Positions 27,589 through 37,178 are shown, numbered from the stretch's first letter. The stretch is DNA of 64,000 bases from Polyangium jinanense (GCF_028435365.1 NZ_JAGTJJ010000011.1:62001-126000); one strand, 5' to 3'. Notes: generated by a model not told the origin, from the sequence alone. A program made the numbers and translations.

Positions 27589-28752
27589 TCAGGAATCCTC
27601 GTTCCGCCCCGCACGCGTACGGCGCGCGAAGGCGATCGCGATCCCGCAAGCGAGCGCGGACACGAGCGCGGCGCCCCCGAACGCGAGGGCCCCGCCCCCG
27701 CGGCGATAGACGTGGATCCAGCCGAGCATGCCGGTGACGGACCCCAACGAGATGGTGGCCACGAACACCCCCTGCGCCGTTCCGAGAAGGTGCTTGGGCG
27801 CACGATCTTTCACGTAAGCGAGGGCCGAGACCCACGGGAGGCCGAAGGTGATCGCGTGGAGGGGCTGGAGCACGAGGAGCGGCCAAAAGCCCGGGACGAA
27901 CCCGATGAGGATCCAGCGGAGCACGGCGACCCCGTACGCGATGGCGAGCAGGACCGGGGCGCGGACACGCGCGGCGAGGGCGCTCGCGTTCGCCATGAGC
28001 ACGACCTCGGCGGAGACGCCGACGGCCCAGGTCGCGCCGAGGATCCGCGGCGAGGCGCCCCGCGCGAGCAGGTGCAGCGAGAAGCACTGGTCGTAACAAG
28101 CGAAGGCGACCTGCGCGAAAAACGCCGAGGCGAGGAAGAGGCGCACGTCGGCGCTCGTGAGCAGGGCGCGGATCTGCGCGGCCGAGGGCCTCGCAGGGAC
28201 GGGCACGCGGGAAGGGAGCGCGAAGCTTATGCCGAGCGTGACGAGGAGGAGCGCGGCGATGGCGAGCGGGATCTGCACAGCAGACGTCGGCTCGAGCCCG
28301 CCGGCGAGGATCGCGGCGACGAGAAACCCCATCGAACCGAAGAGGCGCGTCATGCCGTAGGGCACGTGCCCCTCGCGGGCCGCTTCGAGGGCCACGACGT
28401 CGCCCAGCATGGTCATGGGCGTGCGGAAAAACGCGAAGACGACGACCGGCAGGAGCAGCGCGGCGAAGGTCCCGCCCCCGGCCCCCGCGAGCGCCGCGAC
28501 GCCGGCAAACCCGACGAACGCCCCTGCGCACGCGACGCGGAGGAGATGGCCCCGCAGGCCGAGCGCGTCGGCCACGAGCCCGAACACGGGCGGGCCGATC
28601 ACGCCCATCGCGGGGTACGTGGCCATGAGCAGGCCGAAGTGCACGCCCTCGATGCCACGCGCGGCGAGCCAGGGCGGAAAAAACGGCAAATACACGCCGA
28701 GCACCGCGAAGCTCGCGAGGTAGTAGAGGCGGAGCGCGACGACGCCGGGCAC
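27589..28752 (-). CDS. MFS transporter (MFS_1-like)
   Basis: A 387-residue, 12-helix major facilitator. The start LRLYYLASFAVLGVYLPFF and the segment GVIGPPVFGLVADALGLR (loop 2-3 motif region) match the MFS_1-like/LacY-type subgroup that includes nucleoside and sugar-proton symporters. GTG 28752 is taken as start because it places the first helix near the N-terminus; a longer form to 28809 is possible. Substrate unknown. It lies upstream of glmS by 103 nt on the same strand. Confidence 0.8.
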   Translation of the reverse strand: MPGVVALRLYYLASFAVLGVYLPFFPPWLAARGIEGVHFGLLMATYPAMGVIGPPVFGLVADALGLRGHLLRVACAGAFVGFAGVAALAGAGGGTFAALLLPVVVFAFFRTPMTMLGDVVALEAAREGHVPYGMTRLFGSMGFLVAAILAGGLEPTSAVQIPLAIAALLLVTLGISFALPSRVPVPARPSAAQIRALLTSADVRLFLASAFFAQVAFACYDQCFSLHLLARGASPRILGATWAVGVSAEVVLMANASALAARVRAPVLLAIAYGVAVLRWILIGFVPGFWPLLVLQPLHAITFGLPWVSALAYVKDRAPKHLLGTAQGVFVATISLGSVTGMLGWIHVYRRGGGALAFGGAALVSALACGIAIAFARRTRAGRNEDS

Positions 28753-28915
28753 GTGCGGCGCGCACTTTGCACGACGAAACGGGCCACCGCAATAGGGCCT
28801 GGACACCAATGGTCGCGCCCGACCGAGCGCAGGAAATTCCCTCGGTGGGGCCTCGGCGAACCCGGGGGTACCGTCGTCCGATCGAAAGCGCCAGGCAGTG
28901 TGAAGGAGGAAAGCG

Positions 28916-29263
28916 ATGCACGATCACGCCACGCACGGCAGCCACGCGCACGAACATGGAGAGGGCTGCGGCCACACGGCGATCCGGCACCAGGGGCACA
29001 CCGATTACCTGCACGATGGGCACCTGCACCACGCGCACGGCGATCACACGGACGAGCACGTCATTGCAGTGGACCAGGCGAACCGCGCCGAATGCACGCC
29101 CTCGCACGCCTGCGGCGAGCACCAGCAGAGCCACGTGCACGGGCCTGCATGCGGGCACGAGGGGGTCCCGCACGGAGATCACCTCGATTACCTCGTCGGC
29201 GGGCACCTGCATCATCCGCACGGCGGGCATTGCGACGATCACGGCAAGCTCGAGCTCGCCTGA
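28916..29263 (+). CDS. His-rich metal-binding protein with internal duplication
   Basis: A 115-residue soluble protein in which about a quarter of residues are His. Two copies of one unit are visible: CGHTAIRHQGHTDYLHDGHL (from residue 18) and CGHEGVPHGDHLDYLVGGHL (from residue 79), each followed by a HH(A/P)HG(D/G)H tail. The central ECTPSHACGEH adds cysteines. Similar proteins are often annotated as zinc-related. It may store or chaperone zinc or nickel in the cytoplasm, and could work with the znu importer encoded 23 kb away. Start fixed by AAGGAGGAAAG just upstream. Confidence 0.75.
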   Translation: MHDHATHGSHAHEHGEGCGHTAIRHQGHTDYLHDGHLHHAHGDHTDEHVIAVDQANRAECTPSHACGEHQQSHVHGPACGHEGVPHGDHLDYLVGGHLHHPHGGHCDDHGKLELA

Positions 29264-29337
29264 TCCAGGGCTCCCGACACGCGTCTTGCGGCCCGACCTG
29301 GCCGGCTGGTAGCCTCCCCCGGCTGGAGGGTCTTTTC

Positions 29338-30501
29338 ATGAAATCGAAGGATGATCGGCAATCGATCGAGCGCCCGCTCGGGCGCGTGGTTCTCTCGTGC
29401 CTCGGCATCGCGCTCGCCTCGCTTGCCGTGGCCTGCGCGGGCGGCTCGAACAACAACCCGACCGGCGGAGGCGGCGAGGGCGGCGACGGCTCCGGCGCGG
29501 CGGGAGGAGGAGGCTCGGGCGGCGCGGGCGGCGAGGGCGGCGAGGGCGGCGGCGCGATCGTCTACCCCGTGGCCCCGGAAGAGGTCGTGAAGTTCAACCC
29601 CGCGCTCGGCGAGCTGCCGGAGGGCATCGCGATCGACGGGACCACGGCGTACGTGAGTTACTCGGTGAACCCCAAGGTCGTGAAGCTCGACCTCGAGACC
29701 GGCGCCGTCACCGATTACGGCACGATTCCGGGGCCGGTCGGCCTCGCGTTCCCGCAGGGCGTCGGCATCGACGCGAACAAGAACGTGTACGTCGTGGTGA
29801 AGAGCGAAAGTCCGCAGCAGTTCCAGGCGGGGGTCTACAAGTTCCCGCCGGGCGGCGGCGAGGCCACGTGGGTCCCGGGGACCGAGACGTTGACCTACCC
29901 GCGCGCGATCACGTTCGCGAGCTTCGGTTCGGGCTTCGTGTCGAACCCCGTCGCCGCGTCGTTCACCGAGATCCAACCGGGGGACGCCGTGGGCTCGGAG
30001 ATTGGACCCAGCAAGGAGTTCTCGGGCGACCAGATGTCGGCTTGCGCGTACGGCGAGATGATACCGAGGGGAATCACGAGCGTCGTCGCCTCGGGCACCA
30101 GCATGGCCGATGCCTCGTTCTTCTGGACCAACGCCGACCGGGCGACGATTTACCAGGGCGGATTCGTCCCCGCCGGGGGCGGCGCGGTCACGTTCCAGCT
30201 CGGCGGCGCGATCGCGGGCCCCGATTGCGCGCTGCTCGGCGGCGTCGAGAGCCTGATCGAGGATCCGGTGGACGTGAGCCTGCTCGTCGTCGCGCGCGCC
30301 GCGCACAAGATCGTCCGCGTGCAGTTCACCGGAGAAACCCAGGTCCTCTCCGAGGGGGAGGGCTTCTACGAGCCCTCCGCCATTGCGATTGGCAAGACGA
30401 GCAAGGGCCGCTTCCTCTACATCACGAACTCGGCGCACACGACGTACAACAAGGGCGGCATCCCCGGCGTCGTGCGTATTCCGCTCCCCGACGCCAAGTA
30501 A
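29338..30501 (+). CDS. Stalked lipoprotein with SMP-30/NHL-like beta-propeller
   Basis: A 387-residue exported protein. Signal ends at lipobox LAVAC (Cys33), followed by a Gly-rich stalk (about 35-75). The rest resembles SMP-30/NHL-type six-bladed propellers, with repeated blade starts such as LPEGIAIDGTTAYVSY and FPQGVGIDANKNVYVV. No catalytic residues can be assigned. Probably displayed on the cell surface. GGAGGG at 29325 supports the ATG at 29338. Same strand as the stalked lipase that follows after 162 nt. Confidence 0.7.
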   Translation: MKSKDDRQSIERPLGRVVLSCLGIALASLAVACAGGSNNNPTGGGGEGGDGSGAAGGGGSGGAGGEGGEGGGAIVYPVAPEEVVKFNPALGELPEGIAIDGTTAYVSYSVNPKVVKLDLETGAVTDYGTIPGPVGLAFPQGVGIDANKNVYVVVKSESPQQFQAGVYKFPPGGGEATWVPGTETLTYPRAITFASFGSGFVSNPVAASFTEIQPGDAVGSEIGPSKEFSGDQMSACAYGEMIPRGITSVVASGTSMADASFFWTNADRATIYQGGFVPAGGGAVTFQLGGAIAGPDCALLGGVESLIEDPVDVSLLVVARAAHKIVRVQFTGETQVLSEGEGFYEPSAIAIGKTSKGRFLYITNSAHTTYNKGGIPGVVRIPLPDAK

Positions 30502-30663
30502 ACGCCCGCCCGGCGACCTTGCTGCACCGCAGCAATCCTCTCCATCCTCTCACATCGTAACCTTCATTTCCGTGCCTGCGGCGCGTGTTGCACCGCCGCA
30601 GACGACGCTTGCCTTCCTGCACCCGCGCGCCTACCCTCGATCCGATTACGGTGGAGGTTTGCC

Positions 30664-32769
30664 ATGGCATTGCGTGAGGTTTCCGTAGGCGTGCTTGTTT
30701 TGCTTCTGGCGGCGGCCTGCGGCCCGACTCCGGATCCCGAGGCGACCGGTGGCCAGGGAGGCCAGGGCGCATCGGGCGGGAATGGGCCCGGCGGCTCGGG
30801 CGCGGGCGGCGCGGGCGGCGCGGGCGGAGAAGGCGGCAGCGTGCCGTATCCCTCTGCGGATGCATTCGACCCGGCGTACGACGCTTATTTCGATCCGCCC
30901 GCGGCCGGCGCGTACGTCGACGATTACCGCGTCGTCGGCGAGATCACCCCGCCGTCCTGGTCCTGGGGCAAGATCGAGCTCGTCGAGGGGCTTCAGCGTT
31001 ACCGCACGGAGGGTTACAACGTCCGCACGCAGAAGCTCCGCTGGGAGGACACGTTCGAGGACGACACGTACAAGCTGAAGACGTATTTCGGCGCGCTCAA
31101 TCAACAGCTCGTCGACGGCTTCAACATCCATTACAAGGACGCGTGCGCCGGCGAGGTGGGGAAATCGGGCGCGCCGGCCTGCGGCAAGAAGGGGCCGATG
31201 CGCCCCGAGGCGCGGTTCGTCCTTTTGCACCACGGTCCGAAGACGGCGTCGCTCTCCTGTGACAAGACGAAGACGCCCGTCTTGCTCGTGCACGGCGCCA
31301 TGCAAAACGGCAACGTCTGGCTCCTGCCCGGCGGCGACGACGGCGCGGGGAGCGCGTACCCGGGCACGGCGCAGAAGACGGGCTTCGTGCAATGGCTCGA
31401 GGAGCGCGGGCATTGCACGTACGCGCTCACGTTCGGCACGTTCCACGGCGACAACTTCAACCAGGCGACGAACCTGGCGAACGTGATCCGCCGCGTCTCC
31501 GCGCTCGTGGGCCAGCCCAAGGTCGACATCGTGGCCTGGAGCAAAGGCGTCCTCTCGGCCGACCTCTACCTCTCGAATGTTTCGAGCTGGAAGGATTGGG
31601 GCTCAAAACATTTCGAGCGCGTCGCCGCGGACTCTGCGAAGAACGTGCCCGCCTTCCGCAAGGACGTGCGCACGTACGTCGCGCTCTCCGGCCCGCACCT
31701 CGGCATCGACCTGAACTTCCGCCACCCGTTCAACAACCTCATCATCTACAGCACGCCCGACGCCGCGCCGATCGGCCAGGGCCCGGTGACCTGGGGATGG
31801 ATGAGCGCCGTGCAATGCGTGACGTTCGGATATGCCTCGGGGCCGAACTCGATCTTCCCGAACCCCTACGCCTACTCGGCCTGCGAGAACCGCGGCGCGA
31901 CGTGGCCCGATTTCTGGACGCGCATCTACACCTCGAACATCACGGGCCTCGACGCCGAGGGCAAACCCGTCTCCGCGATGAGCCTCGAAGCCCTGAACGC
32001 AGCCGAAGGCGTGAGCGGCGCGGACTTCGATTTCGATCAGTACAACCACGCGATGTGGGGCTCGCTCGACGAGTCCGGCGCGTATGTCTCGGCCTACCTC
32101 GGGCAGCTCCAGACGGCCTACGACCTGCGCAGTTTCTACCCCTTGCCGAACCGCCAGGATGATCCGGTCTCGTACGATTGGTCCGAGCTCGACACCGACG
32201 AGTCGAAGTGGCGCGACTGGGTGAGCGTCTACAAGCTCGGCTACAACCCGGCCGGGGCGTGGGGCACCGGTGGGTGGATCGAGGACGACGACGCGCACAT
32301 CACCTGCCGCGCCACCGCCTACGAGCCGCAAACCTCGCCCTGCAAGGCGAAGCACGCGTATTACGATACGACGCACGCCGAGGATTATTCGTTCGGGTAC
32401 GCGACGTACACGCTCATGGACGGCGTCGGTATCGAGGCCGTCATGGAAATGGGCGGCAACTTCATCGAGCGATTGAAGAACCACGGTCTGAGCCCCGACC
32501 TCGATTCCCTCTACGTGGTGCACGGCCAGAAGCCCGGCGCGCCCGGCACGATCTTCGAGATCGACGGCATGGAGTGCCCCACCTGCGATCCGAAAGGCGA
32601 CGGCGTGCTCTTCGACGTGAGCATCGCCGCGCAGGATCAGCTCACGCAAGGCTGGTCGGCCGATGCGAAGGCCTCCCGCTCGAAGCAGGAAGGTGTTCCG
32701 TTTGGGCACCTCGAGGTCGGCGTCGCGCCGGCCGTCTGGGAGAAGATCGGGGCCGTCTTCGACAAGTGA
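30664..32769 (+). CDS. Stalked lipase-like alpha/beta-hydrolase lipoprotein
   Basis: A 701-residue exported hydrolase. Lipobox LAAAC (Cys19), Gly-rich stalk (28-58), then a large alpha/beta-hydrolase. The oxyanion region is VLLVHGAMQNGNVW (about 207-220). The nucleophile elbow is AWSKG (291-295, Ser293), with Ala replacing the first Gly of GxSxG. A late GDGVLFD and FGHLEVG near the C-terminus fit the acid and His of lipase families such as LipA/EstA. Many Cys pairs suggest disulfides. Likely degrades lipids or polyesters outside the cell. Confidence 0.75.
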   Translation: MALREVSVGVLVLLLAAACGPTPDPEATGGQGGQGASGGNGPGGSGAGGAGGAGGEGGSVPYPSADAFDPAYDAYFDPPAAGAYVDDYRVVGEITPPSWSWGKIELVEGLQRYRTEGYNVRTQKLRWEDTFEDDTYKLKTYFGALNQQLVDGFNIHYKDACAGEVGKSGAPACGKKGPMRPEARFVLLHHGPKTASLSCDKTKTPVLLVHGAMQNGNVWLLPGGDDGAGSAYPGTAQKTGFVQWLEERGHCTYALTFGTFHGDNFNQATNLANVIRRVSALVGQPKVDIVAWSKGVLSADLYLSNVSSWKDWGSKHFERVAADSAKNVPAFRKDVRTYVALSGPHLGIDLNFRHPFNNLIIYSTPDAAPIGQGPVTWGWMSAVQCVTFGYASGPNSIFPNPYAYSACENRGATWPDFWTRIYTSNITGLDAEGKPVSAMSLEALNAAEGVSGADFDFDQYNHAMWGSLDESGAYVSAYLGQLQTAYDLRSFYPLPNRQDDPVSYDWSELDTDESKWRDWVSVYKLGYNPAGAWGTGGWIEDDDAHITCRATAYEPQTSPCKAKHAYYDTTHAEDYSFGYATYTLMDGVGIEAVMEMGGNFIERLKNHGLSPDLDSLYVVHGQKPGAPGTIFEIDGMECPTCDPKGDGVLFDVSIAAQDQLTQGWSADAKASRSKQEGVPFGHLEVGVAPAVWEKIGAVFDK

Positions 32770-32780
32770 TCCCGACGCAC

Positions 32781-32824
32781 GCGGCGCGGGCCCGCGCGGG
32801 GCTTTCCCCCGAGGCCCGCGCCGC
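32781..32824. terminator. GC-rich nested hairpin between lipase and MAPEG genes
   Basis: GCGGCGCGGGCC (32781-32792) pairs perfectly with GGCCCGCGCCGC (32813-32824), with an inner GGGG-CTTT-CCCC stem. It begins 12 nt after the lipase stop. No T-run, so termination is only possible, not shown. Confidence 0.4.
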
Positions 32825-32837
32825 GGTACAACGCGCC

Positions 32838-33233
32838 ATGTCCAAAGACCTCGCCCTGCCCGCATTGGTGACGATTGTCGCCCTCGTGACGTATTTCGTG
32901 CTCACGATCAACGTCGGCCGCGCCCGCACGAAATTCAACGTCCCGGCGCCCCAGACCTCCGGGAACGCCGATTTCGAGCGCGTGCTGCGGGTGCAGCAGA
33001 ACACCGTCGAGCAGATCATCCTGTTTCTCCCGAGCCTGTGGATGTGTGCCCTGATCACGAGCCCCAAGATCGCCGCGGGGCTCGGCGCCGTGTGGATCCT
33101 CGGCCGGATCGTCTTCGCGTGGGGCTACTACCAGGCCGCGGAGAAGCGCGGGCCTGGCTTCGGGATCACGATGCTCGGCAACATGGGCCTGCTCATCGGA
33201 TCGATCTACGGCGTGATCACGACCCTCCTGTGA
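32838..33233 (+). CDS. MAPEG family membrane protein
   Basis: A 131-residue protein with four hydrophobic helices, matching the MAPEG family (microsomal glutathione transferase-like). Family features: RVQQNTVEQIILFLPSLWM, where Glu-Gln after the first helix is conserved, and GRIVFAWGYYQAAEKRGPGF in the second half. Bacterial members are thought to conjugate glutathione to lipophilic electrophiles or handle lipid peroxides in the inner membrane. Length is typical. Confidence 0.88.
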   Translation: MSKDLALPALVTIVALVTYFVLTINVGRARTKFNVPAPQTSGNADFERVLRVQQNTVEQIILFLPSLWMCALITSPKIAAGLGAVWILGRIVFAWGYYQAAEKRGPGFGITMLGNMGLLIGSIYGVITTLL

Positions 33234-33275
33234 TAGGCTCCGGCGGAGCCGCGTCGAGGAGGGCCGGAGAGTTCG

Positions 33276-35267
33276 ATGCTACTTGCGCCGGGGACCGTGA
33301 TCGCGGGCCGATACCGCCTAGAGCGGCCGCTCGCGTCCGGGGGCATGGGCTCGGTGTGGGTCGGGCGGCACGTCACGCTGCAGACCGACGTCGCGATCAA
33401 GTTCATCTCCACCGAGTCGACCGCGTCCCAGGCCGCGCGCGCGCGCTTCGAACGTGAGGCGCGCTCGGCGGCGCACCTCCGCCACCCGAACGTCGTCGCG
33501 GTCCAGGACTACGGCATCGAGAACGAGACGCCGTACCTCGTGATGGAGCTCCTCCGCGGCGAGAGCCTGGAGGAGCGCATCCACTCGCACGGCCGGCTCT
33601 CGCTCGCGGCGCTCGCGCAGATCGTGCAGCAGATGAGCCGCGGCCTGCGCAAGGCACACGAGGCGGGCATCGTCCATCGCGATCTCAAGCCGGGCAACGT
33701 CTTCCTCGCGCGGGACGACGACGACGAGGTCGAGGTCGTGAAGATCCTCGACTTCGGCATCGCCAAGGAGACGGACATGTCCCTCGGCGAGGCCACGAAG
33801 ACCAGCGAGCTCATGGGCTCGCCGCATTACATGAGCCCCGAGCAGCTCCGGAGCTCGAAGAAGACCGACGTGCGCAGCGATCTCTGGTCCGTCGGCGTCG
33901 TGCTCTACCGCGCGCTGACGGGCAAGATCCCCTTCCCCGGCGACACGCTCGCCGAGGTGATGGTGCAGGTCTTTTCCGCGCGCCTGCCACCGGCGACCTC
34001 GATCGTGCCGGAGCTGCCGCCCGCGATCGACGCGTTCTTCCAGCGGGCGCTGGCGAGAAATCCCGACGATCGGTTCCAGTCGATACGCGAGCTCGCCGAG
34101 GCGTTCCAGTCGGTCGCGAGTGGTCGCGGCATGCCAGCGGCGCCCGCGCCCCCGAGCCCGCCGGAGGGCGCGCGCGGCTCGCTTCCGAGCGTGAACGCGC
34201 TGGGTACGCCGCTGCCCGTGGCACCGCCGATGGGCGGCGTGCCACCTGCGCCGTCTTCGTCACCGGGTCTGTCGGCGCCGCAGTTCACGTCCCCTGCCCC
34301 GGCGTCCTCGCGAGGTTTTGGGGGGCTCACGCAGCCGGAGGCTGCACTGCGCTCCCCACACCCCCCAGGGGTGCCGGCTGCACCGAACTCCTCGCGAAGT
34401 CCTTCGGCGCCGCAGTTCGCGCCGGCTGCGCCGACGTCCTCCCCCGGTTTGTCGGCGCCGCCGATCTCTTCGCCAGGTTTGTCCGCACCGCAGACCTTGG
34501 CCTCCACGACGACGCCGCCCGTGCCCGTGGTTGGTCCGGACGCACCTCCGCCGCTCGTGCCGGGAGGCCCCACCGCGCCGCCCGTCTCGATGCCGACGTT
34601 CCCGGAGGCGGCCACGCCGCAGCCGCCCGCGGACGCCTCGGCCGCGCCGCTCGGCGCCCCGTTCCAGGAGCCGCCCGCGGCCGCGCCCTTCCCTGCGCCG
34701 CCGGGCGCCGCCGCGCCGGAGCGCGAGCCCCCGAACCCGCTCGACCCGCGTGCGTCCCGACGAACCCGGCAGGTGCAAGCGGCCGTGATCGGCGTGCTCG
34801 TCGTGGGTCTCTTGGTCGCGATCGTGCTCATCGCGTCGCGCCGCTCGCCCGATCCCGAGGCGGCCGCGTCTCCGCCCGAGGCGACATCGCCCGATTCGGC
34901 GGGAGCGGCCACGGCGGCGGGCACGGCGCTCACGCCGGACGAGATGGCCGCTGCAGTCCCGGACGAAACGCCGATCGAAATCCTCGCGGACGAAGCGGCG
35001 GCCGCCCCGAGCGCAACGCAGGCGCCGCGCCCCTCGGGGTGGAAGCCGATCCCGAAGGGCCACGGGCGACTCCTGATCCGTGCCAAGGGAGGTATCTGCA
35101 AGGTCACCGTCAATGGCGTGTACTACGGTGTGACGCCGGTCGACGCGATCGTGGAGACGGGAAAGCAACGCATCTTCTGCCGCATGCCCACGGGCTCCAC
35201 GCGATCCAAGGAGCTACGCGCGCCCGAGTTCAAGGTGACCAAGGTCGAGTTCGAAGTGAAGCAATGA
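33276..35267 (+). CDS. Membrane Ser/Thr protein kinase with Pro-rich linker and PEGA-like domain
   Basis: A 663-residue Hanks-type kinase. Glycine loop ASGGMGSV (20-27), Lys42, catalytic HRDLKPGN (134-141) and DFG (159-161) are intact, so it should be active. Residues 285-495 are a Pro/Ala/Ser linker with repeated SSPGLSAP units. One membrane helix follows (about 500-522), then an extracytoplasmic C-terminus (about 593-663, LLIRAKGGICKVTVNGVYYG) resembling a PEGA domain. This layout is common in myxobacteria and suggests sensing of an envelope signal. Its substrates are unknown. The diguanylate cyclase-type gene follows 74 nt downstream. Confidence 0.9.
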   Translation: MLLAPGTVIAGRYRLERPLASGGMGSVWVGRHVTLQTDVAIKFISTESTASQAARARFEREARSAAHLRHPNVVAVQDYGIENETPYLVMELLRGESLEERIHSHGRLSLAALAQIVQQMSRGLRKAHEAGIVHRDLKPGNVFLARDDDDEVEVVKILDFGIAKETDMSLGEATKTSELMGSPHYMSPEQLRSSKKTDVRSDLWSVGVVLYRALTGKIPFPGDTLAEVMVQVFSARLPPATSIVPELPPAIDAFFQRALARNPDDRFQSIRELAEAFQSVASGRGMPAAPAPPSPPEGARGSLPSVNALGTPLPVAPPMGGVPPAPSSSPGLSAPQFTSPAPASSRGFGGLTQPEAALRSPHPPGVPAAPNSSRSPSAPQFAPAAPTSSPGLSAPPISSPGLSAPQTLASTTTPPVPVVGPDAPPPLVPGGPTAPPVSMPTFPEAATPQPPADASAAPLGAPFQEPPAAAPFPAPPGAAAPEREPPNPLDPRASRRTRQVQAAVIGVLVVGLLVAIVLIASRRSPDPEAAASPPEATSPDSAGAATAAGTALTPDEMAAAVPDETPIEILADEAAAAPSATQAPRPSGWKPIPKGHGRLLIRAKGGICKVTVNGVYYGVTPVDAIVETGKQRIFCRMPTGSTRSKELRAPEFKVTKVEFEVKQ

Positions 35268-35341
35268 CGGCGGCCACGGGCGGCCTGCCACGCTCGGAAT
35301 TTGGCGGGCGACGAAACGCTAGGCTTTCGCTATAGGTAGTA

Positions 35342-37177
35342 TTGGCCAACGTGACGAGCTCAGATACGAAAGACGATCTGCCCGAGGAGATCGAGGCAGA
35401 CCTCGTAGAGGACGACGAGGAGGAGCGCCGGGACACGCGCGAGTGGCGTACCCGCTCGTGGCTGCCGAAAGCGCCGCTCTTCGGGCTCGACGCGAGCTTG
35501 TCGGAGCTCGGCGTGGCGATCCTGGAAGCCGACGCCGAGGGCCGCCTCGTGCGCATGAACGCGACCGCCGAGCGCCTCACGGGCGAGAGCTTCGAGGAGA
35601 GGCGCGGCGCGCAGCTCGACGAAGTCTTCCGCGTGCGGCCCGCATCGCCCCCGACGCCGTTCCCGTCCGAGGGCTCGTCGGTCGGCCCGCTCCCGACGGG
35701 CATGCTCGGGCAAACCGCGTTGCTCGAGCGGAAAGACGGGCAGATCGTGGCCATCCGCCACGCGACGGGCATCTCGACCGCGAGCGAGGGCGCGACCGGG
35801 CGCGCGGGCAAACTCGTGGTCTTCCGCGACGCGAACGTCGAGCAGCTCCTCTCGCTCCAGATCGCGCGGCAAGCGCGCTACGACGCGCTGACGGGTCTCT
35901 TGAACCGCCACGCCTTCGCCGAGCGCATCGAGCAAGCGCTCGCGCAGAGCCGTGAGCGCGGCGTGCGGCACGCGCTCGTGTACTTCGACCTCGATCGGTT
36001 CCGGCTGGTCAACACGACGTGCGGCCACGACGCGGGCGACGACCTCCTCCAGTGGGTGGCGACGCGCCTGCACGAGATCATGGGGCCGCAGGACGCGGCG
36101 GGTCGGATCGGCGGCGACGAGTTCGTGGTGCTGCTCCATGGGCGGGACACGCTCGAAGCCGAGCAGGTCGTGCGCAAGCTCCAGCGGACGCTGCACGAGT
36201 TCCGCTTCGGCTGGCAGAAGAAGACGTTCCCGGTCGAGGCGAGCATGGGCCTCGTGCCGTTCGGCGCCGAGTTCCACCGCGCGGCCGAGGTGCTCGGGGC
36301 CGCGGATCAGGCCTGCCGCTTGGCGAAGGACAGCGGCCGCGGGCGCCTGCAGATCTACATGAACGACGACCAGGACATGGCGCGGAGCCGGCGCGCCATG
36401 CAGTGGGTCGCCAGCATCCAGCGCCACCTCGCGGACGGGCGGCTGCGCCTCTTCGCGCAGGAGATCCACGCGCTGCCGCCGACGAAGCGAAGGGGCCTGC
36501 ATTTCGAGGTCCTCGTGCGCGTGGTCGGCGACGAAGGGCAGCTCGAATCGCCGGTCGGGATCATCCAGGCGGCCGAGGACAGCCGCATGATGGACGAGAT
36601 CGATCGGTACGTCGTGTCGAGGACGCTGGCGACGCTCGGCTCGCTGCCGAAGGAGCACCTGAAGCACCTGCACACGTGCGCGATCAACCTCTCGGCGCTC
36701 TCGCTCCTGCGCGAGGGGCTGCTCGATTTCCTCGTCGAGCAGCTCGGCAAGTACAAGGTGCCGGCGACGAAGATCTGCTTCGAGATCACGGAGACGGCGG
36801 CGTTCGCGAACCTGCAGGAGGTGCTCTGGATGATGCAGGAGCTCGGGGCGATGGGCTGCCGGTTCGCGATCGACGATTTCGGCAGCGGGCACGCGTCGTA
36901 CGGGTACCTGGAGAGCTTGCCGGTCGATTACGTGAAGATCGACGGCATGTTCGTGCGGAGCATGCTGGACAGCCCGCTCCACCGGGCGATCGTGGAGAGC
37001 GTGCAGCGCATCGGCGGGATGCTGGGGATCGAGACCGTGGCCGAATCGGTCGAGACGCAGCCGATGGCGGAGATGCTCTCGAACATGGGCATTCATTATG
37101 CCCAGGGCTGGCTCTACGGAAAACCGAAGCCGATCGGCGACGTCCTGGCGACGCTGGCCTTGCCGGACGGGAAATGA
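35342..37177 (+). CDS. PAS-GGDEF-EAL cyclic-di-GMP protein
   Basis: A 611-residue cytoplasmic protein. A PAS-like segment (about 50-170) precedes a GGDEF domain with intact RIGGDEFVV (about 255-263), so cyclase activity is possible. The RxxD inhibitory site before it is altered (GPQD), so product inhibition is probably lost. The EAL domain starts with FEVLVRV (EVL for EAL) and keeps EITETA, IDDFGSG, VKIDG and ETVAESVET, so phosphodiesterase activity is likely retained. Starts at TTG 35342; GTG 35351 is an alternative. Net effect on cyclic-di-GMP cannot be told. Ends 1 nt before the convergent lipoprotein stop. Confidence 0.9.
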   Translation: MANVTSSDTKDDLPEEIEADLVEDDEEERRDTREWRTRSWLPKAPLFGLDASLSELGVAILEADAEGRLVRMNATAERLTGESFEERRGAQLDEVFRVRPASPPTPFPSEGSSVGPLPTGMLGQTALLERKDGQIVAIRHATGISTASEGATGRAGKLVVFRDANVEQLLSLQIARQARYDALTGLLNRHAFAERIEQALAQSRERGVRHALVYFDLDRFRLVNTTCGHDAGDDLLQWVATRLHEIMGPQDAAGRIGGDEFVVLLHGRDTLEAEQVVRKLQRTLHEFRFGWQKKTFPVEASMGLVPFGAEFHRAAEVLGAADQACRLAKDSGRGRLQIYMNDDQDMARSRRAMQWVASIQRHLADGRLRLFAQEIHALPPTKRRGLHFEVLVRVVGDEGQLESPVGIIQAAEDSRMMDEIDRYVVSRTLATLGSLPKEHLKHLHTCAINLSALSLLREGLLDFLVEQLGKYKVPATKICFEITETAAFANLQEVLWMMQELGAMGCRFAIDDFGSGHASYGYLESLPVDYVKIDGMFVRSMLDSPLHRAIVESVQRIGGMLGIETVAESVETQPMAEMLSNMGIHYAQGWLYGKPKPIGDVLATLALPDGK

Positions 37178-37178
37178 T

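Noticed and set aside
33237..33251. Short GGCTCC-GGC-GGAGCC hairpin between MAPEG and kinase genes
   Set aside because: Only six base pairs and no T-run; not distinguishable from chance in GC-rich DNA.
35360..37096. Long minus-strand open frame over the GGDEF-EAL gene
   Set aside because: Arg/His/Leu-rich mirror of a well-defined plus-strand gene.
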